Positions 51,743 through 60,421 of a DNA stretch of 64,000 nucleotides are shown piece after piece. Position 1 is the stretch's first letter, and each line of letters opens with the position of its first letter. The DNA lies in assembly GCA_017889705.1 (NCBI GenBank), contig JAGGAB010000001.1, positions 62,001-126,000 on the forward strand. The letters run 5' to 3'. The notes under the pieces were generated by a model. The model did not search any database and was not told where the DNA came from. It saw nothing but the letters and a program-made list of their open reading frames with translations. A program made the position numbers and the translations under genes. Source of the stretch: Bacillota bacterium. GTDB taxonomy: Bacteria; Bacillota; Negativicutes; Sporomusales; Sporomusaceae.

Positions 51743-52096
51743 TTGCAAGCCTATCTGATGGCCTTCGTCATTGGTGGTTTCATTTGTGTAATCGGCCAAC
51801 TGCTCATGGATCTTACTCCGCTTACACCGGCACATGTCTTAGTTTTATTTGTTGTTATGGGTGGCATTCTAAGCGGATTAGGTTTATATCAACCTCTGAT
51901 TGACCTTGGTGGAGCAGGAGCAACTGTTCCTTTGCCAGGATTTGGCCATTCTCTGGTCTCAGGAACAATTGAAGAAATAAACAAAGTAGGTTTTTGGGGA
52001 ATCTTTACCGGTGGAGTAAAAGCTGCATCAGCCGGAATAACGGCTGCAATCGTATTTGGTCTGGCCATAGCAATTGTGTTTAATCCCAAAGGGTAA
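51743..52096 (+). CDS. spoVAE: Stage V sporulation protein AE (SpoVAEb type)
   Basis: A 117-residue membrane protein related to SpoVAC, with GGAGATVPLPGFGHSL as the shared motif and four hydrophobic segments. It forms part of the dipicolinate channel. TTG 51743 follows AAGGGGG. The clostridial set AC-AD-AE is complete here; spoVAA and spoVAB are absent. Confidence 0.92.
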   Translation: MQAYLMAFVIGGFICVIGQLLMDLTPLTPAHVLVLFVVMGGILSGLGLYQPLIDLGGAGATVPLPGFGHSLVSGTIEEINKVGFWGIFTGGVKAASAGITAAIVFGLAIAIVFNPKG

Positions 52097-52118
52097 ACGA
52101 AAATTTGAGGTGAGTAAA

Positions 52119-52811
52119 GTGACAAAGCGATTTTCCAGTAAAATAGCAAACCAAGCTGCGCCGTCCCTGTTACGATCGCAAAGTCTGGAACGCTCACAGC
52201 TTGATGCAAATGCAATTGAAGAAATATCAAAAATCTTTATGCAGACACAAACGAATATGTTAAATAATAAGCCAGGCAATAATTCACAGGAAAATCCGTC
52301 GCAGGAAATGTTGACGCTATTACAGCAAATTAATACTAAGTTAGAAGGCTTGCAAAACTCTTTACAGGCAGATGACAACTCGAATAATCAGACTCAGCAA
52401 AGCGGCCAGCAATCCGACGCAAAGCAGCAAAACATAAAGTCTCAACAGCCGGTACAAGCTCAAGCTGCCAATGAGTCAAACAATGAAACTGAAGTGTCAC
52501 AGGAATTAAAAAAACTGTTCAGTACTTTACTCACCAATCAGCAAGCAAATTCATCAAGCGACAGTCAGCAACAAACTACCAACGGCCAAAAAGCAATACA
52601 GAAAACCGGCCAAGGCAGCCAACAAACCAACAGACAAAATTCCTCAATTGCCGTACAAACAGCTGCCCAAGTACTTTCCCAAGCACAATATGAACTTTCT
52701 AACGAACTCGAAGCAAGCCTGCAAAGCCTCAAACAAGTAATCAGTGAAAGTGAAAAAATCGCCAATAAAATCAGCAATTTATTAGGAGAAGAAAATGACC
52801 AACAGCAATGA
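52119..52811 (+). CDS. Gln/Asn/Ser-rich protein inside the spoVA operon
   Basis: A 230-residue, wholly hydrophilic protein with no signal or membrane segment. Residues 1-45 look ordered (LLRSQSLERSQLDANAI). Residues about 50-165 are low complexity, dominated by Gln, Asn and Ser. The last 55 residues form a probable coiled coil (LSNELEASLQSLKQVISESE). GTG 52119 has GAGGTGA 5 bases upstream. It lies between spoVAE and spoVAEa with short gaps, so it should be made in the forespore with the SpoVA proteins. I recognise no family; a structural or spore-surface role is speculation. Confidence 0.72.
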   Translation: MTKRFSSKIANQAAPSLLRSQSLERSQLDANAIEEISKIFMQTQTNMLNNKPGNNSQENPSQEMLTLLQQINTKLEGLQNSLQADDNSNNQTQQSGQQSDAKQQNIKSQQPVQAQAANESNNETEVSQELKKLFSTLLTNQQANSSSDSQQQTTNGQKAIQKTGQGSQQTNRQNSSIAVQTAAQVLSQAQYELSNELEASLQSLKQVISESEKIANKISNLLGEENDQQQ

Positions 52812-52820
52812 GGTGTTGAA

Positions 52821-53423
52821 GTGAACAAGATAACCAAACAAAATAAAAAAATCCGAGTTATTCTTGTTACCGACGGCGACAAGGTTGCGCAAGAAGCAGT
52901 TGAAGCTATTGGCTCATCTTTGGGATTACGCTGTATTTCGGCTTCAGCGGGAAATCCAACACCCATCAGTGGTAAAAAAATAGTTAATCTTTTAAAAACA
53001 GTTCCTTATGACCCGGTGCTAGTGATGTTTGACGATAAAGGACATAGTGAAAAAGCAGAGGGAGAACAGGCCCTTGAATATGTCGCTAATCATCCGGACA
53101 TTGAAGTGCTGGGAGTAGTGGCGGTAGCCTCTAATACTACCGGTATTGAAGGCATCCATGCTGACGCCTGTGTTGACTGCCATGGGCATGTAATTGATCG
53201 TCCTGTTGATAAAAAAGGCGAAATAAAACCCAAACCGGCTTGTGCCTGCGAATCCAACATCATCGGTGACACCGTCGACGTGCTAAATGATCTTGAAATT
53301 CCGGTTATTATCGGAGTTGGGGATATAGGGAAAATGGACAAGCATGACGATCTTAGCCGCGGAGCGCCCATTACCAGGAAAGCCATTGAAGAAATATTGA
53401 AACGGAGTGACCTACATGTCTGA
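52821..53423 (+). CDS. spoVAEA: Stage V sporulation protein AEa (SpoVAEA)
   Basis: A 200-residue soluble protein with a Rossmann-like start (KIRVILVTDGDKVAQEAVEAIG) and a Cys-rich part (DACVDCHGHV and CACES). This is the SpoVAEa family found before spoVAF in spore formers. GTG 52821 is the likely start. It overlaps spoVAF by 8 bases. It is made in the forespore; its biochemical role is unclear. Confidence 0.88.
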   Translation: MNKITKQNKKIRVILVTDGDKVAQEAVEAIGSSLGLRCISASAGNPTPISGKKIVNLLKTVPYDPVLVMFDDKGHSEKAEGEQALEYVANHPDIEVLGVVAVASNTTGIEGIHADACVDCHGHVIDRPVDKKGEIKPKPACACESNIIGDTVDVLNDLEIPVIIGVGDIGKMDKHDDLSRGAPITRKAIEEILKRSDLHV

Positions 53424-54921
53424 GGAAAAGCCAATTGACAAAGATCTTGACAGCAATATAAATTATATTAAAGACAAACTTGGAGTTGGCGAAACCTTTG
53501 ATATAGTCTTCCGCGAATATAAAGTCGGACGAAAACGAGCGGCTTCTTTTTCAATTAATGGAATGACAAATGATGTTGTATTATCAAATGTTTTTGAAGA
53601 ATTAACTGCTTATAACCAGGAAGAGCTGACAATTAATACGTTAGAAAAACTGTTTTATTCGCGCACAACCCATTCCCAGGCAAAATTAGTAGCTAATATG
53701 AACGATGCCATAACCAGCCTGTTATCGGGAGAATTATTGTTCTTTGTCGATGGGGCAGAGCAGGTTATGATCATTGATGCACGTGCCTATCCAACGCGTG
53801 CGCCAGCTGAATCTAACATTGAAAAAGTAACCCGTGGATCGCGTGATTCTTTTGTTGAAACTATTGTATTTAACACGGCATTAATTCGCAGACGCCTACG
53901 TGATCCAAATCTTCGGTTTGAAATTGTTAAAGTCGGTACGCGGTCACAATGTGATATTGCCGTTTGCTATATCAAAGATATAACTAATCCTGAGCTGATT
54001 TCCACTGTTAAAGACAGAATTAATAATATTAATATTGACGGTGTTCCTATGGCTGAAAAAGCAATTGAAGAATATATCGTACAAGGCAACAAATGGAACC
54101 CGTTACCTAAAGTCCGTTATACAGAACGACCTGATGTTGCAGCCGTACACCTCTTAGAAGGTCATGTTTGTATAATTGTTGACACATCGCCGAATATTAT
54201 GATACTGCCAACAACACTTTGGCATCATGTACAACATGTTGAAGAATTCCATCAGAATGTGTCCATTGGTTCCTATTTGCGCCTGATTCGCCTAACCGGA
54301 GTGATATTATCGTTAGTTTTACCGCCGTTATGGCTGGCGTTGGTGTTGAATCGTCAGTTATTACCAGAATCGCTTGCTTTCCTTGGCCCACAAGAACCTG
54401 GTATTATACCGCTTGGAATCCAGTTTCTTCTGGCGGAGTTTGGGATTGAATTAGTCCGAATGGCAACAGTACATGTTCCTACAGCCCAATCAACAGCCTT
54501 AGGATTTATCGGAGCTTTCATGCTTGGTGATATTGCCACAAAAGTTGGCTTATTCGGTAATGAGACTATTTTTTATACCGCAGTAGCTGCAGTCGGCGCT
54601 TTTGCTACTCCCAGCATGGAATTTTCCATGGCAATCCGTCTCTTCAGAGTATTTATTATCGTTTTAGTCATGCTATTTAAACTTCCCGGTTTACTGGGCG
54701 GATTAGCAGCAGTATTCCTGCTGATGCTAACTACGAAATCTTTTAATATTCCTTACCTATGGCCGGCTTTGCCATTTAATTTTAAAGCCATGAAAGATGT
54801 ATTATTCCGCCTGCCGATACCAAACAAAATCTTACGACCGGCAGTGCTCAAGCCGCAAGATGCGGATCGTCTTGAAACTTCCGGCACAGAAAAGAACAAA
54901 CAGGACAAGGGTAAAAAATAG
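53416..54921 (+). CDS. spoVAF: Stage V sporulation protein AF (GerA family)
   Basis: A 501-residue GerAA-type protein: cytoplasmic N-terminal domain (1-260) and a membrane domain with four to five segments (about 285-470). Visible family motifs include SLRDPNLRFE-like RRRLRDPNLR and FLGPQEPGIIPLGIQFLLAE. SpoVAF interacts with the germinant receptor and FigP in B. subtilis and amplifies germination. ATG 53416 follows GGAG. It ends the operon; no other ger genes are present. Confidence 0.9.
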   Translation: MSEEKPIDKDLDSNINYIKDKLGVGETFDIVFREYKVGRKRAASFSINGMTNDVVLSNVFEELTAYNQEELTINTLEKLFYSRTTHSQAKLVANMNDAITSLLSGELLFFVDGAEQVMIIDARAYPTRAPAESNIEKVTRGSRDSFVETIVFNTALIRRRLRDPNLRFEIVKVGTRSQCDIAVCYIKDITNPELISTVKDRINNINIDGVPMAEKAIEEYIVQGNKWNPLPKVRYTERPDVAAVHLLEGHVCIIVDTSPNIMILPTTLWHHVQHVEEFHQNVSIGSYLRLIRLTGVILSLVLPPLWLALVLNRQLLPESLAFLGPQEPGIIPLGIQFLLAEFGIELVRMATVHVPTAQSTALGFIGAFMLGDIATKVGLFGNETIFYTAVAAVGAFATPSMEFSMAIRLFRVFIIVLVMLFKLPGLLGGLAAVFLLMLTTKSFNIPYLWPALPFNFKAMKDVLFRLPIPNKILRPAVLKPQDADRLETSGTEKNKQDKGKK

Positions 54922-54964
54922 ACTTAATGCCGCCTGCATATATTTTTGCAGGCGGCATTAAGTC
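54921..54964. terminator. Terminator between spoVAF and the minus-strand lipoprotein
   Basis: A perfect 18-base-pair stem (54921-54938 with 54947-54964). On the minus strand it is followed by a six-T tract, so it mainly ends the lipoprotein transcript; on the plus strand no T-run follows, but the stem may still stop spoVAF. Confidence 0.85.
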
Positions 54965-54977
54965 ATTATGGTTATAG

Positions 54978-55730
54978 TTATTTGCCTCTAAAAAACTCAC
55001 GTATCTTTCCCATGCTTTCATTTATATTGGCTTCTTGTTCGAGAAAAGCTCCTTTATTTTCGGCATTAATAGCATCTTTTATTTGATTGACCACAGCATG
55101 CGTTTTAGTAATTTCCCCCAGAATACCAACTTGTTCCATACTTGGTTTTACTTTTTCCCAGGTTCCTTGCAATTCTTTTGCTTTGGCAGCGGCTTTTGTC
55201 CAATCCTTATCTTCTATATAAAAGCTTACATTTCGAATACCATTGCTTACGGCAATTATATCTGCAACAGGTGATAACTTATACGATTTTCCAATATCAC
55301 TGATGCTAGCCATAAACTTAATTAAGCTTTCATAAGAATCAGTTACTTTTTTACTTTCAATAGCCGCTGTTAACTTTTCAATTGCTGCATCAGCTTCTTT
55401 TACACCTTTTTTTTCGCCGGCTGCCGCTTTAGTTTCTTGCCACAACGTTTGTAAAGTGACAAGTCCTGCCTGAGCCTGTGCCCAATCGCCTTTGTTAATT
55501 CCTTCAAACACAACTCCGGCACTTGCCTCTAGATCGTATAACTCAGCCGGCGCGGAAATAAAACGCTCTAAGAACGCCGCTGGATTAGGTTTGGACTCTG
55601 CCGGTTTACCGGAAGGACCAATTTCTGGTTTAGGAGCAGGGCCGGACAATAAACTGCCACATCCTGTCAAACCAACCTGTAAAAAGAGCAAAAGAAGTAC
55701 AACAAACTTTACCTGAATCGATGCCTGCAT
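54978..55730 (-). CDS. Predicted lipoprotein, helical
   Basis: A 250-residue protein with a lipoprotein signal: basic start, hydrophobic run and lipobox LTGC (Cys near residue 24). After a Pro-rich linker (PAPKPEIGPSGKP) the mature part is almost all helix, with two similar repeats around GINKGDWAQAQAGLVTLQTLW and IEDKDWTKAAAKAKELQGTW. It may thus be a duplicated helical-bundle domain. The AGGAGG ribosome site lies 12 bases before ATG 55730; a GTG at 55742 overlaps it. It is the only long minus-strand gene, with its own promoter region. No family recognised. Confidence 0.8.
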   Translation of the reverse strand: MQASIQVKFVVLLLLFLQVGLTGCGSLLSGPAPKPEIGPSGKPAESKPNPAAFLERFISAPAELYDLEASAGVVFEGINKGDWAQAQAGLVTLQTLWQETKAAAGEKKGVKEADAAIEKLTAAIESKKVTDSYESLIKFMASISDIGKSYKLSPVADIIAVSNGIRNVSFYIEDKDWTKAAAKAKELQGTWEKVKPSMEQVGILGEITKTHAVVNQIKDAINAENKGAFLEQEANINESMGKIREFFRGK

Positions 55731-55840
55731 CTTAATAAACACCTCCTGTTAAATAAAGCAAAAAACACCATTGCGGCAGCTATATTTAGTCTGGACAGTT
55801 ATTAATAATTTTAGTATAAGAAATAATCGGCTATTTCATT

Positions 55841-55868
55841 TTGCTTTTTACTGCTTTTTTAGTATAAT
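55841..55868 (+). promoter_or_regulatory. Sigma-A promoter of the site-2 protease-trpS-scpAB unit
   Basis: TTGCTT at 55841-55846, a 16-base spacer and TATAAT at 55863-55868, about 40 bases before the start codon. Confidence 0.6.
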
Positions 55869-55908
55869 TTAGTAGTACGTTTAGCTAATGTGATAAGGAG
55901 GCTATCTA

Positions 55909-56526
55909 TTGTTTGGTTTTGATGCCGATATGATATTTCGGATTCCGGCTCTGTTAATTGCACTTACGGTCCATGAATACGCGCATGCGCGGGCTGCCGT
56001 AAGTCTAGGCGATCCAACACCAAGACTGCTGGGACGACTCACTCTGAATCCAGTCGCGCACTTAGATCCTATTGGTCTTATTATGCTGTGGTTGTTCAAA
56101 TTTGGCTGGGCTAAGCCGGTACCTATCAATCCGAGCTATTTTAAGAATTATCGTCAAGATACGTTAATCGTATCCTTGGCTGGCCCGGTGTCCAATATGC
56201 TGCTTGCGCTAGTAACTTATTTTTTATTTATTTTATCTAAAATGCTTTTTTTGAGCAGTGAGTGGGTCAAGATCTTGGAAATGCTCTATAGCTATAACAT
56301 TCTACTGGCTATTTTTAATCTTGTACCTATACCACCGTTAGATGGTTCTAAGGTATTAGCAAGTATCTTGCCGGTCAAGTACGAACACATATTTGAACAA
56401 ATGGAGCAATATGGACCCTTTATATTAATGGGACTTGTCTATATTGGCGTTATTGGCATAATTACTTATCCATTTATGAGTGCTTTGGATTATATAATTA
56501 AAGTAATAGTTTTTACAATTTTGTAA
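55909..56526 (+). CDS. Site-2 protease family metallopeptidase (M50B)
   Basis: A 205-residue membrane protease with zinc motif HEYAH near residue 22, and a second motif NLVPIPPLDGSKVL near residue 140 that carries the third zinc ligand Asp. Five or six hydrophobic segments. It resembles YwhC and other small M50 proteases that lack a PDZ domain; the substrate is unknown. It is not SpoIVFB, which has a CBS domain. TTG 55909 follows AAGGAGG. trpS follows after 15 bases. Confidence 0.88.
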   Translation: MFGFDADMIFRIPALLIALTVHEYAHARAAVSLGDPTPRLLGRLTLNPVAHLDPIGLIMLWLFKFGWAKPVPINPSYFKNYRQDTLIVSLAGPVSNMLLALVTYFLFILSKMLFLSSEWVKILEMLYSYNILLAIFNLVPIPPLDGSKVLASILPVKYEHIFEQMEQYGPFILMGLVYIGVIGIITYPFMSALDYIIKVIVFTIL

Positions 56527-56541
56527 CAGGGGGAGATACAT

Positions 56542-57519
56542 TTGACTAAGAAACGTATTTTTAGTGGCATGCAGCCATCAGGAAATTTTCATATGGGAAA
56601 CTATCAGGTGCTTGCCAATTGGATTAAGCTTCAAGAAGAGTATGATTGCCTATATGCAATCGTAGATTGGCATGCGCTTACATCTTCCTATGAAGATACC
56701 AGCAAAATTCCTGAACGCATTGAAAATATGGCACTTGACTGGTTAAGTGCCGGTCTTGACCCGGAAAAAAATATTATCTTTGTTCAGTCCCATGTAAAAG
56801 AACACGCTGAACTACACTTATTATTATCAATGATGACACCGCTTTCCTGGCTGGAACGTGTCCCCACCTATAAAGACAAATTGCAACAATTAGGAGAAAT
56901 GGGTAAAGAAATAAACACCTATGGCTTCTTAGGATATCCAGAATTAATGGCAGCCGACATTATACTCTATAAAGCCAATGCAGTCCCCGTTGCCGAAGAT
57001 CAGATTCCGCACCTTGAACTGACACGTGAGATTGTTCGCCGTTTTGGTAATTTGTACAAGCCGGTATTCCCTGAACCGCAGGCTATCTTAAGTCCGCTTT
57101 TGCCAGGAATTGATGGCCGCAAAATGAGTAAATCCTACGGCAACGAGATTCCTTACGCAGCCGAACCTGATGAATTACAGGCGCGAGTAAGACTTATGAT
57201 TACAGATCCGCAGCGCGTTAAGAAAACCGATCCTGGCAACCCGGATATCTGCACAGTATATACCTTCCATAAGATTTTCAGTCCTGATCAGACTGAAATT
57301 GCCGGTCAATGCCGCAATGCTGGCATTGGCTGTGTAGAATGTAAAAAACGCCTGGCTCAGCAAATGGTAACTACACTTGCTGACGTGCATGGACGCCGCA
57401 AGGAAATGGCGCAAAGACCAGACAAATTAAAAGAAATACTGGCTTATGGTGCCGAACGTGCACGCAAAGTTGCTGCAGCAACCATGGAAGAGGTCCGGGC
57501 AGTCATGAATTTAGGCTAA
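56542..57519 (+). CDS. trpS: Tryptophanyl-tRNA synthetase
   Basis: A 325-residue class I synthetase. The HIGH-like motif is HMGN (17-20) after SGMQPSGN, and the KMSKS motif is in GRKMSKSYGN near residue 195. TTG 56542 follows GGGGGAGA. No T-box leader is present, since the preceding gene ends 15 bases upstream. It is followed by scpA, as in many clostridia. Confidence 0.96.
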   Translation: MTKKRIFSGMQPSGNFHMGNYQVLANWIKLQEEYDCLYAIVDWHALTSSYEDTSKIPERIENMALDWLSAGLDPEKNIIFVQSHVKEHAELHLLLSMMTPLSWLERVPTYKDKLQQLGEMGKEINTYGFLGYPELMAADIILYKANAVPVAEDQIPHLELTREIVRRFGNLYKPVFPEPQAILSPLLPGIDGRKMSKSYGNEIPYAAEPDELQARVRLMITDPQRVKKTDPGNPDICTVYTFHKIFSPDQTEIAGQCRNAGIGCVECKKRLAQQMVTTLADVHGRRKEMAQRPDKLKEILAYGAERARKVAAATMEEVRAVMNLG

Positions 57520-57520
57520 T

Positions 57521-58234
57521 ATGTCTACAAATGCCTATAGTGTTAAATTAGAATCGTTTGAAGGCCCGTTAGACCTCTTAATGCATTTGATAGAAAAAAA
57601 CCAGGTAGATATCTATAATATTCCCATCGCCAAAATTACTGAACAATATCTGGATTATCTTAAGAATATGGAACACTTCAACATTGAAGTGGCCAGCGAA
57701 TTTTTGGTTATGGCAGCAACCTTGCTGCTAATAAAATCGCGAATGTTACTACCTCGCCCGGTTGTTGTAGAGCCAGAAGAAGAAGGCGTAGACCCGCGTC
57801 AGGAATTAGTCGAACGCTTAATTGAGTATCGCAAATTCAAACAGGTTTCCCAACTGCTCAATAAATTGAGTTTTGACCGCGAACAATTCATTACCCGGTT
57901 TCCTCAAGAATTTGCCAAGCAATTTCCACTGCCGGAAGGACTTGGTCTTGATGATCTGTTAAAAGCGTTTGCGGTGCTATGGGAAAGCTCTGTTCCGGAA
58001 TTTGCCGTTATTACCCCTGAGGAAATTAGTGTCCAGGATAAAATGCATGACATTATTACTCTGTTAAGAAATCATGGCGGAAGTATGGATTTTAACAAAA
58101 CCATTATCAGAACAGGCTCTCACTCGGAATTTGTTGCTGCCTTTTTAGCTCTACTGGAGCTAATCAGATTAAAAAGTATAGTAATACATCAGGCTAAACC
58201 GTTTGCGCCTATTAGCCTTACGCTAAAGGAGTGA
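57521..58234 (+). CDS. scpA: Segregation and condensation protein A
   Basis: A 237-residue kleisin that bridges the SMC heads. The N-terminal part has FEGPLDLLMHLIEKNQVDIYNI, which binds the SMC neck; the C-terminal winged helix holds the head-binding part. It begins one base after trpS and overlaps the scpB ribosome site. Confidence 0.95.
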   Translation: MSTNAYSVKLESFEGPLDLLMHLIEKNQVDIYNIPIAKITEQYLDYLKNMEHFNIEVASEFLVMAATLLLIKSRMLLPRPVVVEPEEEGVDPRQELVERLIEYRKFKQVSQLLNKLSFDREQFITRFPQEFAKQFPLPEGLGLDDLLKAFAVLWESSVPEFAVITPEEISVQDKMHDIITLLRNHGGSMDFNKTIIRTGSHSEFVAAFLALLELIRLKSIVIHQAKPFAPISLTLKE

Positions 58235-58239
58235 TAAAT

Positions 58240-58770
58240 TTGTTTGACCGGCATTTGCTGGGTGCAATTGAAGCTTTACTTTTTGCTTCTGGACAACCGC
58301 TTGCGGCAGAAAGGATTGCAGGAATACTTGATATCACTGTTGAGCAGGTTCATATATTAGTCAATGATATGAATGCTGCTATGGCAGATGACCAGCGCGG
58401 GCTGATTACTGTCGAGGTAGCCGGCGGCTATCAGCTTTGTACTAAACCGCTGCTTTATTCCATTGTCAGCAAATTGGCCGAAATACAAGACAGTAAGCTG
58501 TCGACAGCCGCACTGGAAACCCTGTCGATAGTGGCCTTTAAACAGCCAGTAACCAGACAGGAGATCGAAAGCATTCGGGGTGTTAATGCTGATAGAGTGG
58601 TGGCAACTTTACTGGAACGTCAGTTAATCAAAGAAGTAGGACGCAAAGATGCAATCGGCCGTCCTATTTTATACGGAACCACCAATGAATTTTTACAATG
58701 TTTTGGATTAAAAGGCCTGGATGATTTGCCAGATATATCAAATTTATTACCTGCTGATCAGGAAGAATAA
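58240..58770 (+). CDS. scpB: Segregation and condensation protein B
   Basis: A 176-residue protein with two winged helix domains: LGAIEALLFASGQPL at the start and ETLSIVAFKQPVTRQEIESIRGVN in the second. ScpB dimers bind ScpA in the SMC condensin complex. TTG 58240 lies 8 bases after AAGGAG; a GTG at 58231 overlaps that site. A terminator follows directly. Confidence 0.94.
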   Translation: MFDRHLLGAIEALLFASGQPLAAERIAGILDITVEQVHILVNDMNAAMADDQRGLITVEVAGGYQLCTKPLLYSIVSKLAEIQDSKLSTAALETLSIVAFKQPVTRQEIESIRGVNADRVVATLLERQLIKEVGRKDAIGRPILYGTTNEFLQCFGLKGLDDLPDISNLLPADQEE

Positions 58771-58799
58771 GGACACATCAGTGTCCTTATTTTCTTTTC
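58766..58799 (+). terminator. Terminator after scpB
   Basis: An 11-base-pair stem AATAAGGACAC / GTGTCCTTATT with loop ATCA and a T-rich tail; it overlaps the scpB stop codon. Confidence 0.88.
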
Positions 58800-58874
58800 T
58801 CTAGTGCTTACAGTGCATAGTATCTTGTTGTAATGCAAAAAATTAAACATAAGCGAGACAAAGAGGTATTGCGC

Positions 58875-59552
58875 ATGAATCGTTGGCTATTAATTTTGAC
58901 ATCAACAGCAATTTTGTTGATATTGCTTTGCCGTATCAATCTCTATATTAATTTACAGTTTTCTCGCCGTGAGGATGACGATTATTTGGCTGTTACGGTA
59001 TATGCTTTGCAAAAACTTTTTGTATATAGTATAAAAATCCCCACGATTATGCTTATCAAACATGACAATTTACTATGGATTTCTTCTGAAATTGAAACTC
59101 CGCCCAATATAGCCAAAACTAAGCTAAATCGCGAACAGCGGTTTTTAAAGAAAACATGTAAATTACTATTTTATGAACCAGATCGATTTTGGCGTTTAAT
59201 CAAATTAGCTAAACAGATTTTTCACGACTATCGAAAATATATGGATAACCTATCGACCGGCATCCATTGTGAAAAATTTGAATTAAAAGCAAGTTACGGT
59301 TTTGATGACGCAGCACTTACCGGCCTGTTTATGGGTATATGGGGTTCTGTACTTCAATTATTGTTGACGGCTATGCACAACCGTATTATGTTAGATACCG
59401 AACCGTCAATTCAAATACAGCCAAATTACAAACACAGTCAGCTTGAGGTGGAACTCAGTTGTATATTCAGAATACGATTGGGTAATGTTATTACTGCAAC
59501 AATTGCAGTTTTGAAAAATTTATCATATACGGGGGCGACTAGCAGTGGCTGA
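58875..59552 (+). CDS. DUF2953 protein (YtfI-like), membrane-anchored
   Basis: A 225-residue protein with one N-terminal membrane segment (about 4-24), a beta-rich middle and a C-terminal part with GIWGSVLQLL. This matches DUF2953, the family of B. subtilis YtfI that precedes ytfJ. ATG 58875 follows GAGGT at 7 bases. It overlaps the GerW gene by 8 bases, so they are translated together. It may assist GerW or SleB-type germination enzymes, by context only. Confidence 0.82.
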   Translation: MNRWLLILTSTAILLILLCRINLYINLQFSRREDDDYLAVTVYALQKLFVYSIKIPTIMLIKHDNLLWISSEIETPPNIAKTKLNREQRFLKKTCKLLFYEPDRFWRLIKLAKQIFHDYRKYMDNLSTGIHCEKFELKASYGFDDAALTGLFMGIWGSVLQLLLTAMHNRIMLDTEPSIQIQPNYKHSQLEVELSCIFRIRLGNVITATIAVLKNLSYTGATSSG

Positions 59553-60006
59553 GCATCCAATACAAGGTTTGATGAAAACAGCTATGGAAAGCATCAAAGG
59601 CATGATTGATGTCAATACCATCGTTGGTGATGCCGTAGAAACTTCTGATGGAACAGTAATTATCCCCATCTCCCGGGTGGCTTTTGGATTTGCAGCTGGT
59701 GGCGGTGACTATGAAGCAGAAGAGGTAAAAACCGACCATCCTTTTGGCGGTGCCAGCGGCGCAGGTATTAGTGTTAAACCTGTAGGATTTTTAGTATGTT
59801 CGCCATCAAGCGGTGTACGTTTTATGTCAGTAGAAAATAATATGTTTTATGATCGTCTTATTGATATGGTGCCACAAGTAATAAATAAATTTGAAAAAAT
59901 GTTTACTGGCAATGCTGATAAAAGTGACGAGGAAGAAGAAGAGGGCGACCTTGAATACCTTGCCCAAACCGCTGAAACGCAAGGAAAAAATTCGGCCTTC
60001 CAGTGA
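59545..60006 (+). CDS. gerW: GerW family sporulation protein (YtfJ)
   Basis: A 153-residue protein with the family core TVIIPISRVAFGFAAGGGDY and a Gly-rich GGASGAGISVKPVGFLV region, then an acidic tail (DKSDEEEEEGDL). YtfJ is a spore protein needed for the lytic enzyme SleB in B. subtilis germination. GTG 59545 is used. A bidirectional terminator follows. Confidence 0.9.
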   Translation: MAEHPIQGLMKTAMESIKGMIDVNTIVGDAVETSDGTVIIPISRVAFGFAAGGGDYEAEEVKTDHPFGGASGAGISVKPVGFLVCSPSSGVRFMSVENNMFYDRLIDMVPQVINKFEKMFTGNADKSDEEEEEGDLEYLAQTAETQGKNSAFQ

Positions 60007-60012
60007 GTGCAT

Positions 60013-60042
60013 AAAAACCCACACATAACTGTGTGGGTTTTT
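60013..60042. terminator. Bidirectional terminator between gerW and the small helical gene
   Basis: A perfect 13-base-pair stem AAAAACCCACACA / TGTGTGGGTTTTT. A- and T-runs at both ends serve both strands. Confidence 0.9.
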
Positions 60043-60059
60043 ACATATAAATGTACTGT

Positions 60060-60248
60060 TTATGCTAAGCTATCAAGTTTATCTTTAATTTGAGTTGAAT
60101 GAATTGCCTCAGCTTCCGCAAAATGTTTAAACATTTTTGCTACTTCTTTGTCATTAACGCGGTCGGCAACAGACTGATAATCACGCACAAGTTCTTGCTT
60201 TTGCGTAAGTGTGGTTCGCAAAGCAGATTTGAGGTCAAGCATTTCCAT
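60060..60248 (-). CDS. Small helical protein (62 residues)
   Basis: A short minus-strand gene with a textbook AAGGAGGTGA ribosome site 6 bases before ATG 60248. The protein is soluble and looks like two amphipathic helices (LKSALRTTLTQKQELVRDYQSVADRV, then DKEVAKMFKHFAEAEAIHSTQIKDKL) with Glu and His spaced as in ferritin-like or rubrerythrin half-bundles. No metal motif is complete. The family is not recognised; a small ferritin-like fold is a guess. Confidence 0.65.
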   Translation of the reverse strand: MEMLDLKSALRTTLTQKQELVRDYQSVADRVNDKEVAKMFKHFAEAEAIHSTQIKDKLDSLA

Positions 60249-60356
60249 ATTGATTCACCTCCTTGAATTTGTTACTATTATTTCCGTCTGGGCAGTAAAT
60301 AATCCACGGATTAATATTACACACCAAAATTAGACAAGCATGTAAATAAGTTCATT

Positions 60357-60385
60357 TTGACCTTGAACAAAAATAATTATATAAT
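60357..60385 (+). promoter_or_regulatory. Sigma-A promoter of dacB
   Basis: TTGACC at 60357-60362, a 17-base spacer and TATAAT at 60380-60385, 36 bases before dacB. A housekeeping-type promoter is notable because dacB is sigma-E dependent in B. subtilis. Confidence 0.68.
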
Positions 60386-60421
60386 AGGGTTTGGCTTAAC
60401 CCGGACGAAAGGACACATTCC

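Noticed and set aside
56527..56541. T-box before trpS
   Set aside because: Only 15 bases separate trpS from the previous gene, so no leader structure fits.
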